Part shown: piece after piece, positions 61,001 through 64,000 of the stretch
Layout: every line of letters begins with the position of its first letter
How positions within the stretch are numbered: position 1 is the stretch's first letter
Made by a program: the position numbers and the translations under genes
The notes under the pieces: generated by a model
Told to the model about the DNA's origin: nothing
Databases searched by the model: none
The model's input: the letters and a program-made list of their open reading frames with translations, nothing else
Origin: Jongsikchunia kroppenstedtii DSM 45133
Lineage (GTDB): Bacteria > Actinomycetota > Actinomycetes > Mycobacteriales > Mycobacteriaceae
Direction: 5' to 3'
Length of the DNA: 64,000 nt
NCBI RefSeq assembly: GCF_000380485.1
Contig: NZ_AQYG01000038.1
Location: 1-64,000 of the forward strand

Positions 61001-64000
61001 CGTCCGCCCCGAATGGGCGGTGTCCACGCGCGGAAGCGTCAGTGTGCGAACGTATTCGGCCTCGTCGGCGAGACTGATCGCCGACACCGTCGTCGCCGGA
61101 TCGGTCGCCAGCGCCCGCAGAATCCTGACGAGTGCATCGGCGAAGATGCCGACCTGTCGATCGCTGAACGCGGCCGGTAGATACTTCAGCTTCAGCTCGA
61201 ATCGGCCACCGGTGACACCGGTGACGAGATTCAGCGGATAGTGCGTGGCATCGGTCGCCTGCAGGTCCTTGACCTCCAGGCCGCCGACACCCCCGCTCTG
61301 CTTGAGGGATTCGGAGTCGACCGGGTACGACTCGTGCACCGCCAGGGTGTCGAACAATTGGCCGCCGCCGACCAGTGACATCAGATCCGGGATGCCGATG
61401 TGCTGATGATCGAGCACGGCCACCTTGGACGCCTGCAGCCGGTCGAGCACCTGCGCGATCGATGCGGTCGGGTCGACGTCGACCACCGCGGGCAGCGTGT
61501 TGATGAACAGACCGACCATCGATCCGACCCCGTCGAGATCGGCGGGGCGACCGGAGACGGTCTCTCCGAAGGCGACGACGCGATCACCGGTGATTCGCGA
61601 CAGCAGGACGGCCCAGGCGAACTGCATGACCGTCGAGACCGTGACGCCGCGGGTCCGGGTGAGTTCCTCGATGGCATCGCTGAGCTCGGAGTCGAGCATC
61701 GTCGAGTGGTCGCGGGGCAGCTGGCCTGCGGTGGCCTCCAGGCCCGGCGCGACCAGGGTCGGCCCGTCGATGATATCGAGCACGGACCGCCAGGCCTCGA
61801 TGCCGGCCGCGCGATCGGACCGAGCGATGTAACGCAGGTAGTCCGCGTAGTCGCCGCCGGCGCTGTTCATCGTGCCGGTGTATGTGCGGCCCGTCGTGTA
61901 GATCGCGAACAGGTCGGCCAGGATCAGCGGGCTCGACCAGCCGTCGATCAGAATGTGGTGACTGGTGACGACCAGTGTCGACTCGGATCCGTTGCGCACC
62001 AAAATGAATCGCATGAGGGGTGCGGATTCGAGGTCAAAGGGCAGCGCCCGCTGCGTCCGGGCGATCTCCTCGATCCGCGCCGCCGCATCGGCGTCGCCCG
62101 GATCGATGTCGACGATCTGCCAGGGCACATCCACCGACTCCGGGATCACGGCGACGACATCGCCGCCACCGACCCGGACATAGGAAGACCGCAGCACCCG
62201 ATGCTCGACGAACACCTGCTCGACCGCGGCATGCAGCCGCTCGGCATCGACGACGCCGCCGAGCGTCAGGACCGCCTGCGCCACATAGACATCGACCGCG
62301 CCGTGCTGTCGACCGCCGGCCGCCAGCTCCGCCTGGAACTGCAGGCCGCGCTGCAGCGGAGACAGGGGCCACACATCCGCCCTCGGGAACCGCCGGGCCA
62401 GCTCGTCCAGGTCGTCCTGCGTCAGCTGCGCGCCGACCACATCGGACGGTGACAGACCCGGATCACCCTCGCGGACAACCGAATCGACCACGGCCGACAG
62501 CTCGCCCTGCCAGCGCTGCGCCAGATCGGCAACGGCATCGGCGTCCAGCACCGATGCCGGGAAGCCGAACTCGGCGCGGAACTCACGCCCCTGATCGGTG
62601 ATCGTGGTACCGGCGTTGATGGTGATGATCGCCGGCACCACCATCGCGCCATCGACGCTTCCGGGCAGTCGCGGGGCGTCCGGGTCCGGCATGAAGTCGC
62701 CCGGGCCGTCCGCGGCGAGGTCTCCCCCGCCGGCGACGTTGCCGAGGTAGTTGAATGCGATACTCGGCAGCGGCCGCCGGGACAGCTCGGTGTCGGTGCT
62801 GTAGCGCAGCAGACCGTAGCCGATGCCGTTGTCCGGCTGCGCGACTCGTTCTTCCTTGGCGGCCTTCACGGTCCGGATGACGTCGCCGTCGACATCGATC
62901 GACATCGGCGCCACCGTGGTGAACCAGCCGACCGTGCGGGACAGATCGGCGCTCCGCGGTGCCGAGCCCCCAAGCAGTGCCTCCTCGTACCGGCCGTGGC
63001 CTTCGAGAAGCATGGTGACCGGCCGCTCGTCGGCGATGCCGCGATCGCGCTGCCACGACCGCACCGCCCGGGCCAGCGCAGCCACCAGCGCGTCGTTGAC
63101 GTTGCCGCGGAACGCCGTCGGGATGGCCGACAGCAGCGGCTCGGTGATCTCGGCCGGAATCCGCTGCACGACGACGGACGCCGTCGCGGCGCGGTCGCGG
63201 CCGCGATCGATCTCGACGCCGAAGTCGGTCGGCCGTTCGGGCGACCGCGCGAGCCAGTAGCCGAGTTCGCCGCGCCGGTCGTCGGCCAGTTCGGCGAGCG
63301 CGCCGGCGAATGCCCGCTGCGACGTGTTCTCGGGCCGCAGGGCGTACTCCTGGCCGCCGAGCCGCTGACCCCAACCGGTCAGCAGATCTTCGATGATCGG
63401 GCGCCAGGAGACCGCGTCCACACCCAGGTGATGAATCACCAGAACCAGTCGCTGCTGTCCGGCCGGATCGGTGACCAGCACCGCCTGCACGAGACGACCC
63501 GCCGCCGGGTCCAGCCGGCCCGATGCCTCCACGAATGCGGTCTGCAGCACGTCCGCGAAGGAATCGCCGGACACGGCGATGTCGGTATGCATCTCCGTCA
63601 CGGCGGCGGCCGCGTCGAACTCCGCTGCGCCGGAGACCAATTCCCATTCCGCACCATTGCGCGACAACGAGGCGCCGAGCATCGGGTGCACGGCGACGGC
63701 CGCGGACAGCACGTCCCGCAGGCCATCGAGTGTCAGCTCGCGCGGGGCAACGAGGACCATCGACTGCGAGAAGTCGGCGAAATCGGCTGCCGTATCGGCC
63801 TGTTCGAGCATGTAGTGCACGATCGGCGGCACCGGCATGGCGCCCGCGCCGCCGCCCTGCGGCTCCTCCAGCACCGGCACCGCGGCGCCACGGCCGCTGA
63901 TCGCGCGCGCCATCGACCGAATCGACTTGTGCTCGAAGATGTCTCGGGGCGAGATCTCGATCCCCGCCGCCCGCGCCGCGGACGCCAGCTGAATCGACAT
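32531..64000 (-). CDS. Giant NRPS, 5'-truncated by the window edge: T-E, then eight C-A-T modules (two with E), then a final C
   Basis: In the window this single open frame encodes 10,489 residues, and it starts inside a carrier domain, so the full protein is larger by at least one C-A or A unit. Order from the right edge: T-E, C-A-T, C-A-T, C-A-T-E, C-A-T, C-A-T, C-A-T, C-A-T-E, C-A-T, C. Carrier serines are at window residues 1550, 2610, 3673, 5213, 6283, 7360, 8405 and 9941. Condensation domains after E use the WPLSPLQRG/HHxxxDGW subtype expected for D-aminoacyl donors; the others use the SFAQQRMWF/HHxxxDGES subtype for L donors. All 517-type lysines are present in the adenylation domains. 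The protein ends about 35 residues after its last C domain in a charged tail, and the partner A domain is on the next protein. Chain initiation lies outside the window. Confidence 0.96.
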   Translation of the reverse strand: MSIQLASAARAAGIEISPRDIFEHKSIRSMARAISGRGAAVPVLEEPQGGGAGAMPVPPIVHYMLEQADTAADFADFSQSMVLVAPRELTLDGLRDVLSAAVAVHPMLGASLSRNGAEWELVSGAAEFDAAAAVTEMHTDIAVSGDSFADVLQTAFVEASGRLDPAAGRLVQAVLVTDPAGQQRLVLVIHHLGVDAVSWRPIIEDLLTGWGQRLGGQEYALRPENTSQRAFAGALAELADDRRGELGYWLARSPERPTDFGVEIDRGRDRAATASVVVQRIPAEITEPLLSAIPTAFRGNVNDALVAALARAVRSWQRDRGIADERPVTMLLEGHGRYEEALLGGSAPRSADLSRTVGWFTTVAPMSIDVDGDVIRTVKAAKEERVAQPDNGIGYGLLRYSTDTELSRRPLPSIAFNYLGNVAGGGDLAADGPGDFMPDPDAPRLPGSVDGAMVVPAIITINAGTTITDQGREFRAEFGFPASVLDADAVADLAQRWQGELSAVVDSVVREGDPGLSPSDVVGAQLTQDDLDELARRFPRADVWPLSPLQRGLQFQAELAAGGRQHGAVDVYVAQAVLTLGGVVDAERLHAAVEQVFVEHRVLRSSYVRVGGGDVVAVIPESVDVPWQIVDIDPGDADAAARIEEIARTQRALPFDLESAPLMRFILVRNGSESTLVVTSHHILIDGWSSPLILADLFAIYTTGRTYTGTMNSAGGDYADYLRYIARSDRAAGIEAWRSVLDIIDGPTLVAPGLEATAGQLPRDHSTMLDSELSDAIEELTRTRGVTVSTVMQFAWAVLLSRITGDRVVAFGETVSGRPADLDGVGSMVGLFINTLPAVVDVDPTASIAQVLDRLQASKVAVLDHQHIGIPDLMSLVGGGQLFDTLAVHESYPVDSESLKQSGGVGGLEVKDLQATDATHYPLNLVTGVTGGRFELKLKYLPAAFSDRQVGIFADALVRILRALATDPATTVSAISLADEAEYVRTLTLPRVDTAHSGRTLVELFDARAQAFADSPAVTDPVRTLSYRELSERSAAAAAALRGRGVRPGDLVAVAPARTADLVVAILGVLRAGAGYLPLDTTNPVERLKFIVSDAAPTAVVTDESTAGLGLWGELDGSVAVATVADLVAEGAAQPFEGSAALADSRAYVIYTSGSTGRPKGVEVTHRDVVTLMDAAAEDFEFRSDDVWTMFHSYAFDFSVWELWGPLLSGGRLLLIDRDVARAPEEFLALLSREGVTVLSQTPSAFYQLAEARRRASAMPLSLRYIVFGGEALSFDQVRRWFDDNPADTAQLVNMYGITETTVHVSYRPLDRATVGANDASFIGRPLSSLAIHVLDDRLRPVPEGVVGEMYVAGGQLAQSYLDRAELSATRFVASPYGLAGTRMYRTGDLARRVGDDIEYFGRGDAQVQLRGYRIEFGEIEAALLSVDGITAGAARVVELPGRGEQLIGYVIPEAGAPEPDSADVRAAVGRFVPGYMVPDLIMTVSMLPLTANGKLDRDALPLPDAVVMVDEIVEPATADETVVAQVFADVLGIDEISVTTSFFDLGGNSLSATRLAARVADALGVEVSVRDVFEAPSVRELAIKVAGNAAALAPVVAVSPRPQRIPLSFAQQRMWFINQFEPDQPTYNIPAVLQLMGELDIAALRVAVRDVIERHEVLRTSFPALDGEPQQLVGDLAEYGRRGIFDVVASQADLVTAATTGFNLTSEWPLRVRVWRRSANETVLAVVVHHAGADGESLAPLISDLVAAYAARVSGDAPEFSPMPVQFGDYAIWQHRVLGSVSDPNSVVAQQVEYWKSQLLGLPAVLELPADRPRPAVASHRGDDITFEIPAEVVDRITEVAQAHGMTPFMVVHGALAVLLARLSATDDIAVATPISGRGQAVLDPIVGMFVNTLVLRARVDVGRSFDQLLEQVRVTDLNAFAHADVPFESVVEALDPVRSEAFSPLAQVMLSFDPAASAGDAPTTVAGLRVEPMDPPMVPAQLDLSVTVATAATGAWRGSAIFATDLFDVGTVESMMDRLVLLLSELTADPTVPVGDALWLSDDSADRMLEISTGPAVEVPQGTVADLVTAQAIRSPKRVAVTCSGRELSYAEFAARVNILARELISFGIGPDDAVVVCIDRGIEMMIAIHAVLAAGGQYVPIDTAAPPERAAYMVDTACAQLALVAAGVVPTGIAGVDVRLIEVDSEAEVDPAVEPVTDADRLAPLRDSHAAYTLFTSGSTGRPKGVTVSHRAVINRLDWMRDRYELTGRDVFLQKTPYTFDVSVWELLLPVMIGARVIVAEPQRHGDADHLADLIATSRVTVIHFVPSMLSAFIDVMGADRLASLTSLSLVFASGEALTLSPAQGVLDVLPTVRLVNLYGPTEAAVDVTAREVHRDDTSISIGRPVANTQAYVLDSRLRPTPVGVPGELYLGGVQLARGYASRGDLTADRFVANPFASEPGARLYRTGDLVRWNGADEIEYLGRTDFQVKLRGQRLELGEIEAVLGSVPGVVHAAVGVRDSHDGGQQLVGYFSPASVDTGTIKEAMSKALPSYMIPDVWVGLDDVVLGSTGKLDRKALPVPDFAVVSTEFVAPEGDSEIALAAAFADVLGVEEVSVTESFFDLGGNSLSAMRLAARAGDALGVEVSVRDVFEASSVRELAERSANGVEALPPITAVVPRPETIPLSFAQQRMWFINQFDPSLPTYNIPAVLRLTGDVDLDALHAAVIDVVGRHEILRTTFPSVNGAPQQLVGSADGIAEQLDWRIVQSQQEIQDAITTGFDVSTQPPIRFRLWPDAPGTWVLAVVAHHIGADGESMGPLVADMVTAYLARHEGHRPEFAPLAVQFADYAIWQHEVLGSADDAESVVARQLAYWTKQLSSLPDVLDLPADRPRPAIASNAGAKIEFDIAPEIAERIAGVARTTGSTPFMVVHAALAALLARLSATGDIAVATPIAGRGQAAIDPLVGMFVNTLVLRTEVDPSRSFASLLEQTRGVDLDAYAHADVPFETLVDALKPVRSEAFAPLAQVMLTLDHAAAQPAGIDAAGIRIEPLTAPTVSAQVDLTVGITATDSAAGWTGIAIYATDLFDESTVRTVIDRFLALVGALTAAPQRVIGDVDLVTSGEKAVIAGRSTGRQIDVSPAHLPELLTAQTVRTPDAVALRFGGREVRYDEFSARVNALARELIALGVGPETAVAVCMPRSIEMVVAIHAVIAAGGQYVPVDTEAPTDRAEYMLATAAVKVLLTTGGDAGVDVRSAALAEGIGVHEVTADGPVDLQTPPVTDAERLAPIGLDHALYTLFTSGSTGRPKGVTVSARSVLNRLWWGLGEYGWGPADRIVQKTPYTFDVSVPELFAPLMVGASIVVAAPGGHADPAYLIDLLEQSAATSVHFVPSMLSVFVDVVDPDRLAGLTELKWVFASGEALPAAVVHKTHELLPGVGIHNLFGPTEAAVEVSYSDVTRVGDTVTIGRPVWNTGTYVLDSRLQMTPPGVPGELYLGGVQIARGYAAAPGQTADRFVADPFGEPGARLYRTGDLVRWNDAGEIEYLGRTDFQVKLRGQRIELGEIESVLATVPGVVHTAATVASAPTGAQHLVAYLSPASVDLDAVKAAAAQSLPVYMQPTVWVVLDNIALNSAGKLDRRALPAPDFAAIEQEYEAPATQAEEQLAAIIGGLLGVERVSVTESFFALGGDSIMSIQLASAARAAGIDLSPRDIFEHKTIRAIATAAGQSAAALPMLPELPGGGSGPVVIPPVVAWMVEHSERAADFADFSQTAVVVAPETLRLSDLARLVDAVVRTHPMLSARLTDVSGEWVLVSGTPFDASAAVAHLGADGDIGTPEFDNALRRAHAEAAGRLDPSVGALVQAVHVTAPSGAGRVVIVIHHLGVDAVSWRAIIEDLVTGWAQVAEDSEISLRPEGTSARAWASALAQQADSRFDELDYWLSRMPVHPTSFGAALSRSRDRDSASSSVLHTLSVALTEKVLGAVPAALQGNVNDVLLGALARAVRGWQVDRGIDDRSPVSILLETHGRTEELLEAMPEPHRADLSRSVGWFTSIAPMSVDPSADIVHAMKAAKEERLGLPDAGVGFGLLRYTARTELADRPLPSIIFNFLGAGSAGGDTPAVELPFMSTDSPAFPPSVSGDMVALAALSINAGTSAGSRGRRIWADLRFPRGVLDPADVENIAQRWETELATAASTVDREAALGLSPSDVPGADLTQHDLDVLERNYPGSEVWSLAPLQRGMYFQSLVAAADDDVVDVYTTQIVITLGGDVDADRLHEAARGVMARHSALRSAFVSAPSGEIVAVVSDRMEPQWTVLDVDDPAGLADPVTAAADAERVRPFDLARPPLIRFVLVRSGSVSRLIVTNHHIVIDGWSGPLVMADMLALYLTGSPYTGEAGGAESADFSSFLRFIASQDAAAGRNAWREIMSGADGPTLVAPEIEATTGLLPQYREARLDAALVAAIESVARSHDSTVATVLQVAWSVLLSRLTGQRVVTFGETVSGRPAALDGVESIVGLFINTLPVVVDVDPASSMGQILTRLQSDKATVLDYQFLGLPEILDLADGPAGFDTFTLHESFPIDSESLKSNTAGGGELSIDDIEFRDGTHYPIYLATVPSGETILLKLKYLPSAFDAEQVDVYLRAMVQILERFTAAPDTLSAGLDIAAAEDRSRALDWATGPAVELRDHVLADMVLDRARTNPAGIAAIFDERTVSYAEFADRVTELARQLIEVGVGPDTPVGVCIDRSFAQYLAVHAVVAAGGQYVPIDPEFPADRIKYLVDTADVQLLLVDARVDGHAIADEIPAIGVDADARVPDASLFTASERLAPVRPDNAVYTLFTSGSTGRPKGVTVSHAGLRNTLAWFTESNGDGEHVFLLKTPFTFDASVWEFFGPVYAGAPVVIAESGGHRDPRYLAGLIAQHAVTTVKFVPSMLAAFLDGATGSDPADLQSLRRIFSGGEALSPALARGLAEAIPGAHIVNQYGPTEAIVDITDRRVTDFDAAVSIGSPVWNSQVYVLDGRLEPVPAGVPGEMYLGGAQLARGYASRADLTAETFVASPFGGPGSRLYRTGDRARWTESGLLEYLGRTDFQVKLRGQRIELGEIESVLAGVPGVLHYAVVVASVPGGGEQLVGYLSGAAGATIDLDVVRGVVSRELPEFMRPTTWVVLDALPQTTSGKVDRRALPAPVFDRGESVAPETPGERVLAEVFAEVLGLDDIGVTDSFFDFGGNSLSGMRLVARASAALDVDVSVRDLFQAPTVRGLIAATEGRQKALPPVVAVTERPERIPLSYSQTRMWFINRLDPTSPVYNLPLVLRVRGQFDVDALHGAMIDLVARHEVLHTTFPDVDGRPYQRIAAADEIAARLDWAIVDSQAAIEDALTAGFDLVTQWPVRIRVWEASPEEFVIAVVTHHIASDGESHSPMIKDLMTAYLARSAGQAPRFAPLPIQYSDYAIWQNKVLGSPDDPSSVVGRQLEYWRDQLAGLPDVLELPADRPRPPRATYDGRVAGFDIPAEVASRIREVASAHGVTPFMVVHAALSVLLARLSATDDIAVAIPTAGRGQRELDELIGMFINTLVLRATVDPAMTFVSLLDQVRATDLEAFAHGNVPFETVVDAINPRRSEAFAPLAQTILSFDPAASARDIDISIAGLSIEPIELDTFPAEVDMFIKITLNPDGEPWLGSVIFATDLFDDGTIETFAKRFVAVLDGVTAMPSTAVGDVSILTDDDLAAEAALEHGDDRVLPDITSIPEAVAAQIARTPDATALIFGEREVSYAEFGARVNTLARELMDAGVGPDVAVALCIPRSVEMMVAIHAIITAGGQYVPIDTAVPGDRAEYMFTTAGTRLLLVSDPSEVPDVVSAAASVGVPLLRIDATGDVDLGAVSVADSERVVLHGDSAAYTLFTSGSTGMPKGVTLSHEAILNRLWWGLDELPIDPSDRVIQKTPYTFDCSVPELFAPLMAGSTVVVLKPGGHLEPMYVADEIARTRATMVHFVPSMLSVFLEVLGADRIRELSSVRTVSCTGEALPPAMAAQVREIWPNILFYNLYGPTEAAVEITYEQIGAISTEDPTVPIGIPMWNSSAVVLDSRLRRVPVGVPGELYLGGVQLARGYADRGGLTAERFIADPYGVPGARLYRTGDLVRRRPDGGLEYLGRTDFQVKLRGQRIELGEIEAVVAGAPGVVHAAVTVASAPGGGEHLVGYMAAAPGESIDLAAVKTAAAKALPGYMVPTVWMVLDDIKLNTAGKIDRKALPAPEFGSLDAEFVPPEGPLETAVAQAFADVLGIERMSVIDDFFEVGGNSLSAMRLVARAGEALGVGLAVRDLFDAPTVRALVAASIGKDAALAPIVAVDPRPERIPLSFAQQRMWFVNQLDTSSRAYNLPSVLRISGAFDIDALHAAVLDLLGRHESLRTIFPEVDGQPYQSIVSATAVAARLDWRVVESQAEIEEAVVTGFDVTRQLPIRVRVWEAAENEHVLAVVTHHIASDGESMTPTIRDLVTAYLARADNMEPKFAPLAVQYADYAIWQHEVLGSPEDPESVVGQQLGYWTERLAGLPDVIDLPTDRPRPPRASQRGARAAFEIPAELAGRIRAAAQESGTTPFMVTHAALAALLARLSGTEDIAIGTPIAGRGSPVLDPLIGMFVNTLILRTRVDAGRSFDDLLAEAKSADLAAFANADVPFEAVVDASDAVRSTAFAPFSQVWFTFDQTALPELAGADLAVGEIAGLQVAPIMSESVPARVDLLVSVSQAAEGDWQGSVLYATDLFDESTVQTFADQLVRVLDVALTDTAQPVGQIKLGEGLSVAALARAAETTPRPTVEPVSVADSDAIVSGGAGTSPMILSDIFAEAATKWGPRQAVIDADGTALTYAELDARSNRLARWLIGQGIGPEKLVALAIGRSADLLTAIWAVAKTGGGYVPIDPDYPSDRVANMVEDSGAILGLTVAASGELPGDAFDWLRIDGDAVAQIEAFSDAPIGDAERLGAVSVENVAYVIYTSGSTGRPKGVAVTHSGLANFAAEEVRRSGADEYSRVLGFASPSFDASVLEYLLATVSGGVLVYRPSEAVGGAVLQDYMMRQAVTHTFLTPTVLGTIEPQSVPALRVVYAGGEAVPSALKDDWAPLRRIQNLYGPTETTIGVTISAPMAVGEAVTLGGPLAGVGLMVLDSGLRPVSLGVPGELYVSGGALSRGYLDRPGLSADRFVANPHGAPGDRMYRTGDIVRWRQDSTGAPVLEYSGRSDDQVKLRGLRIELGEIESALATHPAVSAAVVVGVGGSVATALAGYVVADPEAVDTAALKSHVAQTLPAHMVPASITVLDALPLTPVGKLDKDALPEPVIEAAGYVAPETPAEEAVAAVFADILGVDQVSVAESFFDLGGNSLSAARVAAHASGALDVEVTLRDVFDAPSVRELVTALSGRTTRAIAPLTPMPRPAMIPLSPAQRRMWFINQMDTAATTYNIPLPLRLRGRVDPANVRAALLDVIGRHEVLRTIYPSDATGPRQQVLGVDEAVAAFEWLVADDRGRLVDLAGRGFDVSSQLPVRGGLHISDEGVDVVVIVHHIAFDGESMPVFVTDLVAAYVARESGTAADPAPLPVQYADYTLWQAQELGSAADPETALGRQHAYWLDQLAGLPAVTDLPMDRPRPSVLDPAAEVVTTFVDADIAARITPFATERGVTNFMVFHAALAVTIARLAAVEDVVIGAPIAGRNDPALDGLIGMFVNTLVLRSAVPAGATAAELLESVRTTDLEAFSNSDVQFDQLVEVLAPERSTAHSPLFQIALTHATRSEDLRPVVLDDLGITIEPGVDLGAADEKVDLTVSVVEGVDGIRVQFSYAKALFDESSINRFADAWQRVLASLVSDPDTAVGDIAIADTVPVAPRVERTDQAEVDAGTLVQLLAERDLDPMHPALVCDGATLRYQEFEARTNAVARSLIARGVAPEDVVAVAIERSIESVVAVWGVIKSGAAYVPVDPAYPDERIAYMVGDSGVRLGITVAGAADRVTGTGCTWLDLTELSSGDDHDIVDGERRGAVTLDSLAYLIYTSGSTGRPKAVAVTNRGIANLMAAHAQVTGSREDGPDTRILHVASPSFDAAFFEMIWAIGAGHTLVIAPQQSYAGQALATVLDRDRVTDMVITPSVLASVDPAAAATVRNLATAGEACPPELVNQWAAQGRRLFNFYGPSETTVWATRSRMLPDRPVTIGKPINGVQAYVLDARLHQVPRGVMGELYLAGPALARGYLARPGLTATSFVADPFGTAGERLYATGDMVRYNASGELEFAGRADHQVKINGQRIELGEIEAVLAAQPGVEGAVVLGVTEGDRTRLVGYLVDPTRGVDVEAVASGAGAVLAGHMVPAQFVVIDELPLTPAGKLDRTALPAPESEDEAEFAAPTTSAEQQLAGIVGMLLGRDEVSVTDSFFALGGDSIMSIQLVSAAKAVGLTLTPRDIFEHKTVRAMARVATDGSQGLSMLPESGGAGPMPLPPVVRWMLERSAEAADFRDFSQSTVLTAPEGATAQFVGEVLARVVDNHPMLSAALVHDDDAGWTLTAGTAFDPAIAVTGRQSSVAVGTAEFDAELQSAFESASARLDPATGSLVAAELVLGATGAGRVVLVVHHLGVDAVSWPILIEDLVTAWGQAVGGSLDPLRPEVTTARAWAGAVAEQAERRADETDYWLRRLPQRATDLGVPVAADLGRIGTEASVTEVVDASVTEAVLTAVPEAFGGTAADVLLGALARAVRGWQQARGIDDHTPVSLLTEGHGRSEEIVASGPQPYASDLSRTVGWFTTIAPVALDPSIDIVHAVKAAKEERLAQPDAGVGFGLLRYGNPAPDTELSRRPLPSIGFNFFGAGRAGTADPTAAEAIPFTPAADAPGFAPSASGRMPALNMLSVNVGTGTGERGRQLSAGFSFPSTLFTADDIRDLAARWTAELTAVADLVAAGTRVGLSPSDVPGTAISQAELDALAVRFPGVDVWPLTPLQRGLYFQSELVHGLAGAVDVYITQAVVTLRDADPDRLRDAASSLLRTHRALRSVFVRTEAGAVVTVVPAEVDLDWVAVDIGDADDVGLQIDSIRREQRAAGFDLSEAPLIRFVLVSHGDTSSLVVTNHHILFDGWSGPLVLAEMLALYVNGAPIMAGALDFGDYVQRIARTDHAAGLAAWRTLLEPLDGPTIVASGASASADLLPRDHEVTLDTDLTAALSDSARSAGVTLATALQLAWAVLLSRLTGNRVVAFGETVSGRPADLDGVESMIGLFINTIPAVVDVDPNATIADVLARMQDDKVTVLDYQHLGLSEISSVVGQQVLFDTLTVHESYPVDTDTLSTVADTASGAPQILGVDANDATHYPLNLGTAPTQDGIAMRITYLPAAFDGRQVAAFADIVVEVLRAIAYAPDTVLADIPVLDLTSRAAVVEWSTGSPAIGQSVTDPVAEQVSQRPESVALVAGDRILDYRELSARSAALARELIEAGVGPDIAVGVCIPRSVEMIVAIHAVLAAGGGFVPIDPAAPADRVRYMAETAHLSTILVGPGGLPAGLAGLDQIHLMVVDANGDADLSTPAVADLERRAKVYGDNAAYTMFTSGSTGRPKGVTVSRRALGAHLAFDKDYYDFGSDDVVLQVLEYTFDPAVVEILRPVVSGGRLVLLEPGEHRDPAAVSRALVEHDVTSVTLVPSMIAAMAEIIDPAQFARMALRYLHTGGEALTRPVADAISALLPGVPIRNQYGPTETTIYATVQEISPTGRTVPIGTPVAGTRAFVLDRHLRLVPPGVPGELYLGGIQLARGYASQPGLTAERFVADPYGTLGDRLYRTGDLVRWNGAGELEYLGRTDFQVKLRGQRIELGEIEAVLAGAPGVVLAAATVASGAGEQLVAYLTPDTVDLNAVKAQVARSLPEYMRPTAWVVLPELPLNSAGKVSRLDLPAPSLIAAEHVPPETADEAAIAAVFAAVLGVEQVSVTESFFHLGGHSLSAMRAVARVSAALDRTVTVRDLFNAPSVRELAETLGDRGISLAPIRPVVPRPEPIPLSFAQRRMWFLNRLEPESLAYNIPVGLRLTGPVDSTALAAAVADVVARHEILRTTFPEVDGQPVQWIHEVDSAPAQVDWALCTDESQLLLAATTPFDVTARVPFRVRLLQVAEQEWILVAVLHHIVGDGESFRPLLADMVVAYAARAAGDTPAFAPLPIQFADFAIWQQQELGTPEDAESVVGRQLAYWRDQLAGLPDVLDLPMDRPRPALASHAGALLDFEVPEAIADQVLGLARDRGVTPFMVVHAALSVLLARLSATEDVAVLTPIAGRGQAELDGLIGMFVNTLVLRAEVAPAMSFDELLDELRVTDLEAFANADVPFETVVEELNPVRSQAFSPLAQVMLTATQQGPSQAAAAPDVADAGSGISISPMTPPAVASQVDLTLNVGIRAGGAWTCTAIYATDLFDADTIGSLVDRFVTLLGALSSAPAEPVGIAPLVSADEREQLVAWSSGPEPTSGAGRTYGASTLSAMMSRRHARADEHTDEGDRL
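34050..37210 (-). other. NRPS module 8: C(D-donor)-A-T, substrate unassigned
   Basis: C domain [10 protein letters not shown] and HHILFDGW. A code D-P-V-T-H-G-Q-I-Y-K, the same as module 11 except for one Val/Leu. Carrier is GGHS, Ser at 34178-34180. Codon choice in the A domain differs from module 11 despite the near-identical protein. Confidence 0.72.
37220..41780 (-). other. NRPS module 7: C-A-T-E, D-residue, substrate unassigned
   Basis: C domain HHIAFDGES. The A domain belongs to a subtype with [15 protein letters not shown] and the NFYGPSE motif. Code D-A-F-V-A-A-F-V-W-K, hydrophobic. Carrier GGDS Ser at 38786-38788. The E domain has HHLGVDAVSW and EGHGRSE. Closest relative in the window is module 10. 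Confidence 0.72.
41790..45010 (-). other. NRPS module 6: C(L-donor)-A-T, substrate unassigned
   Basis: C domain HHIASDGES. The linker before the A domain is longer than in the other modules (about 45 residues, Ala/Pro/Ser-rich). A code D-A-L-F-Y-G-L-I-G-K, suggesting a hydrophobic or aromatic pocket. Carrier Ser at 41921-41923. Confidence 0.7.
45020..48220 (-). other. NRPS module 5: C(L-donor)-A-T, substrate unassigned
   Basis: C domain HHIASDGES. A code D-C-P-H-S-T-L-V-E-K, related to module 3 through the shared Pro, His and LVEK positions. Carrier Ser at 45152-45154. Confidence 0.7.
48230..51420 (-). other. NRPS module 4: C(D-donor)-A-T, Gln/Glu-like code
   Basis: C domain APLQRGMYFQ and HHIVIDGW, as expected after an E domain. 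A code D-A-W-K-F-G-Q-V-D-K; the nearest I recall is the Gln type DAWQFGLIDK. Low confidence for the substrate. Carrier Ser at 48362-48364. Confidence 0.7.
51430..56030 (-). other. NRPS module 3: C-A-T-E, D-residue, substrate unassigned
   Basis: C domain [10 protein letters not shown] code D-V-P-H-F-S-L-V-E-K is Ser-like in five or six places, but Pro replaces Trp in the third position and Glu replaces Asp near the end, so Ser cannot be assumed. Carrier GGDS Ser at 52982-52984. The E domain has HHLGVDAVSW and ETHGRTE. Confidence 0.75.
56040..59210 (-). other. NRPS module 2: C(L-donor)-A-T, predicted Ser
   Basis: C domain HHAGADGES. A code D-V-W-H-F-S-L-V-D-K is the same as the Ser code of EntF as I remember it. 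Carrier Ser at 56171-56173. Confidence 0.82.
59220..62420 (-). other. NRPS module 1: C(D-donor)-A-T, predicted Thr
   Basis: C domain with SPLQRGLQFQ and HHILIDGW. Eight A-pocket residues plus the two flanking positions read by eye: D-F-W-S-V-G-M-V-H-K, close to the Thr code DFWNIGMVHK. Carrier Ser at 59351-59353. The substrate call is good but not certain. Confidence 0.75.
62430..64000 (-). other. NRPS module 0 (partial): end of T plus E domain
   Basis: The window begins right after the carrier Ser ([13 protein letters not shown], normally preceded by GGDSI). The E domain (residues about 50-510) has HHLGVDAVSW, EGHGRYE and RTVGWFT, all intact, so this residue should be delivered in D form. 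The substrate is unknown because the adenylation domain lies outside. Confidence 0.9.
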
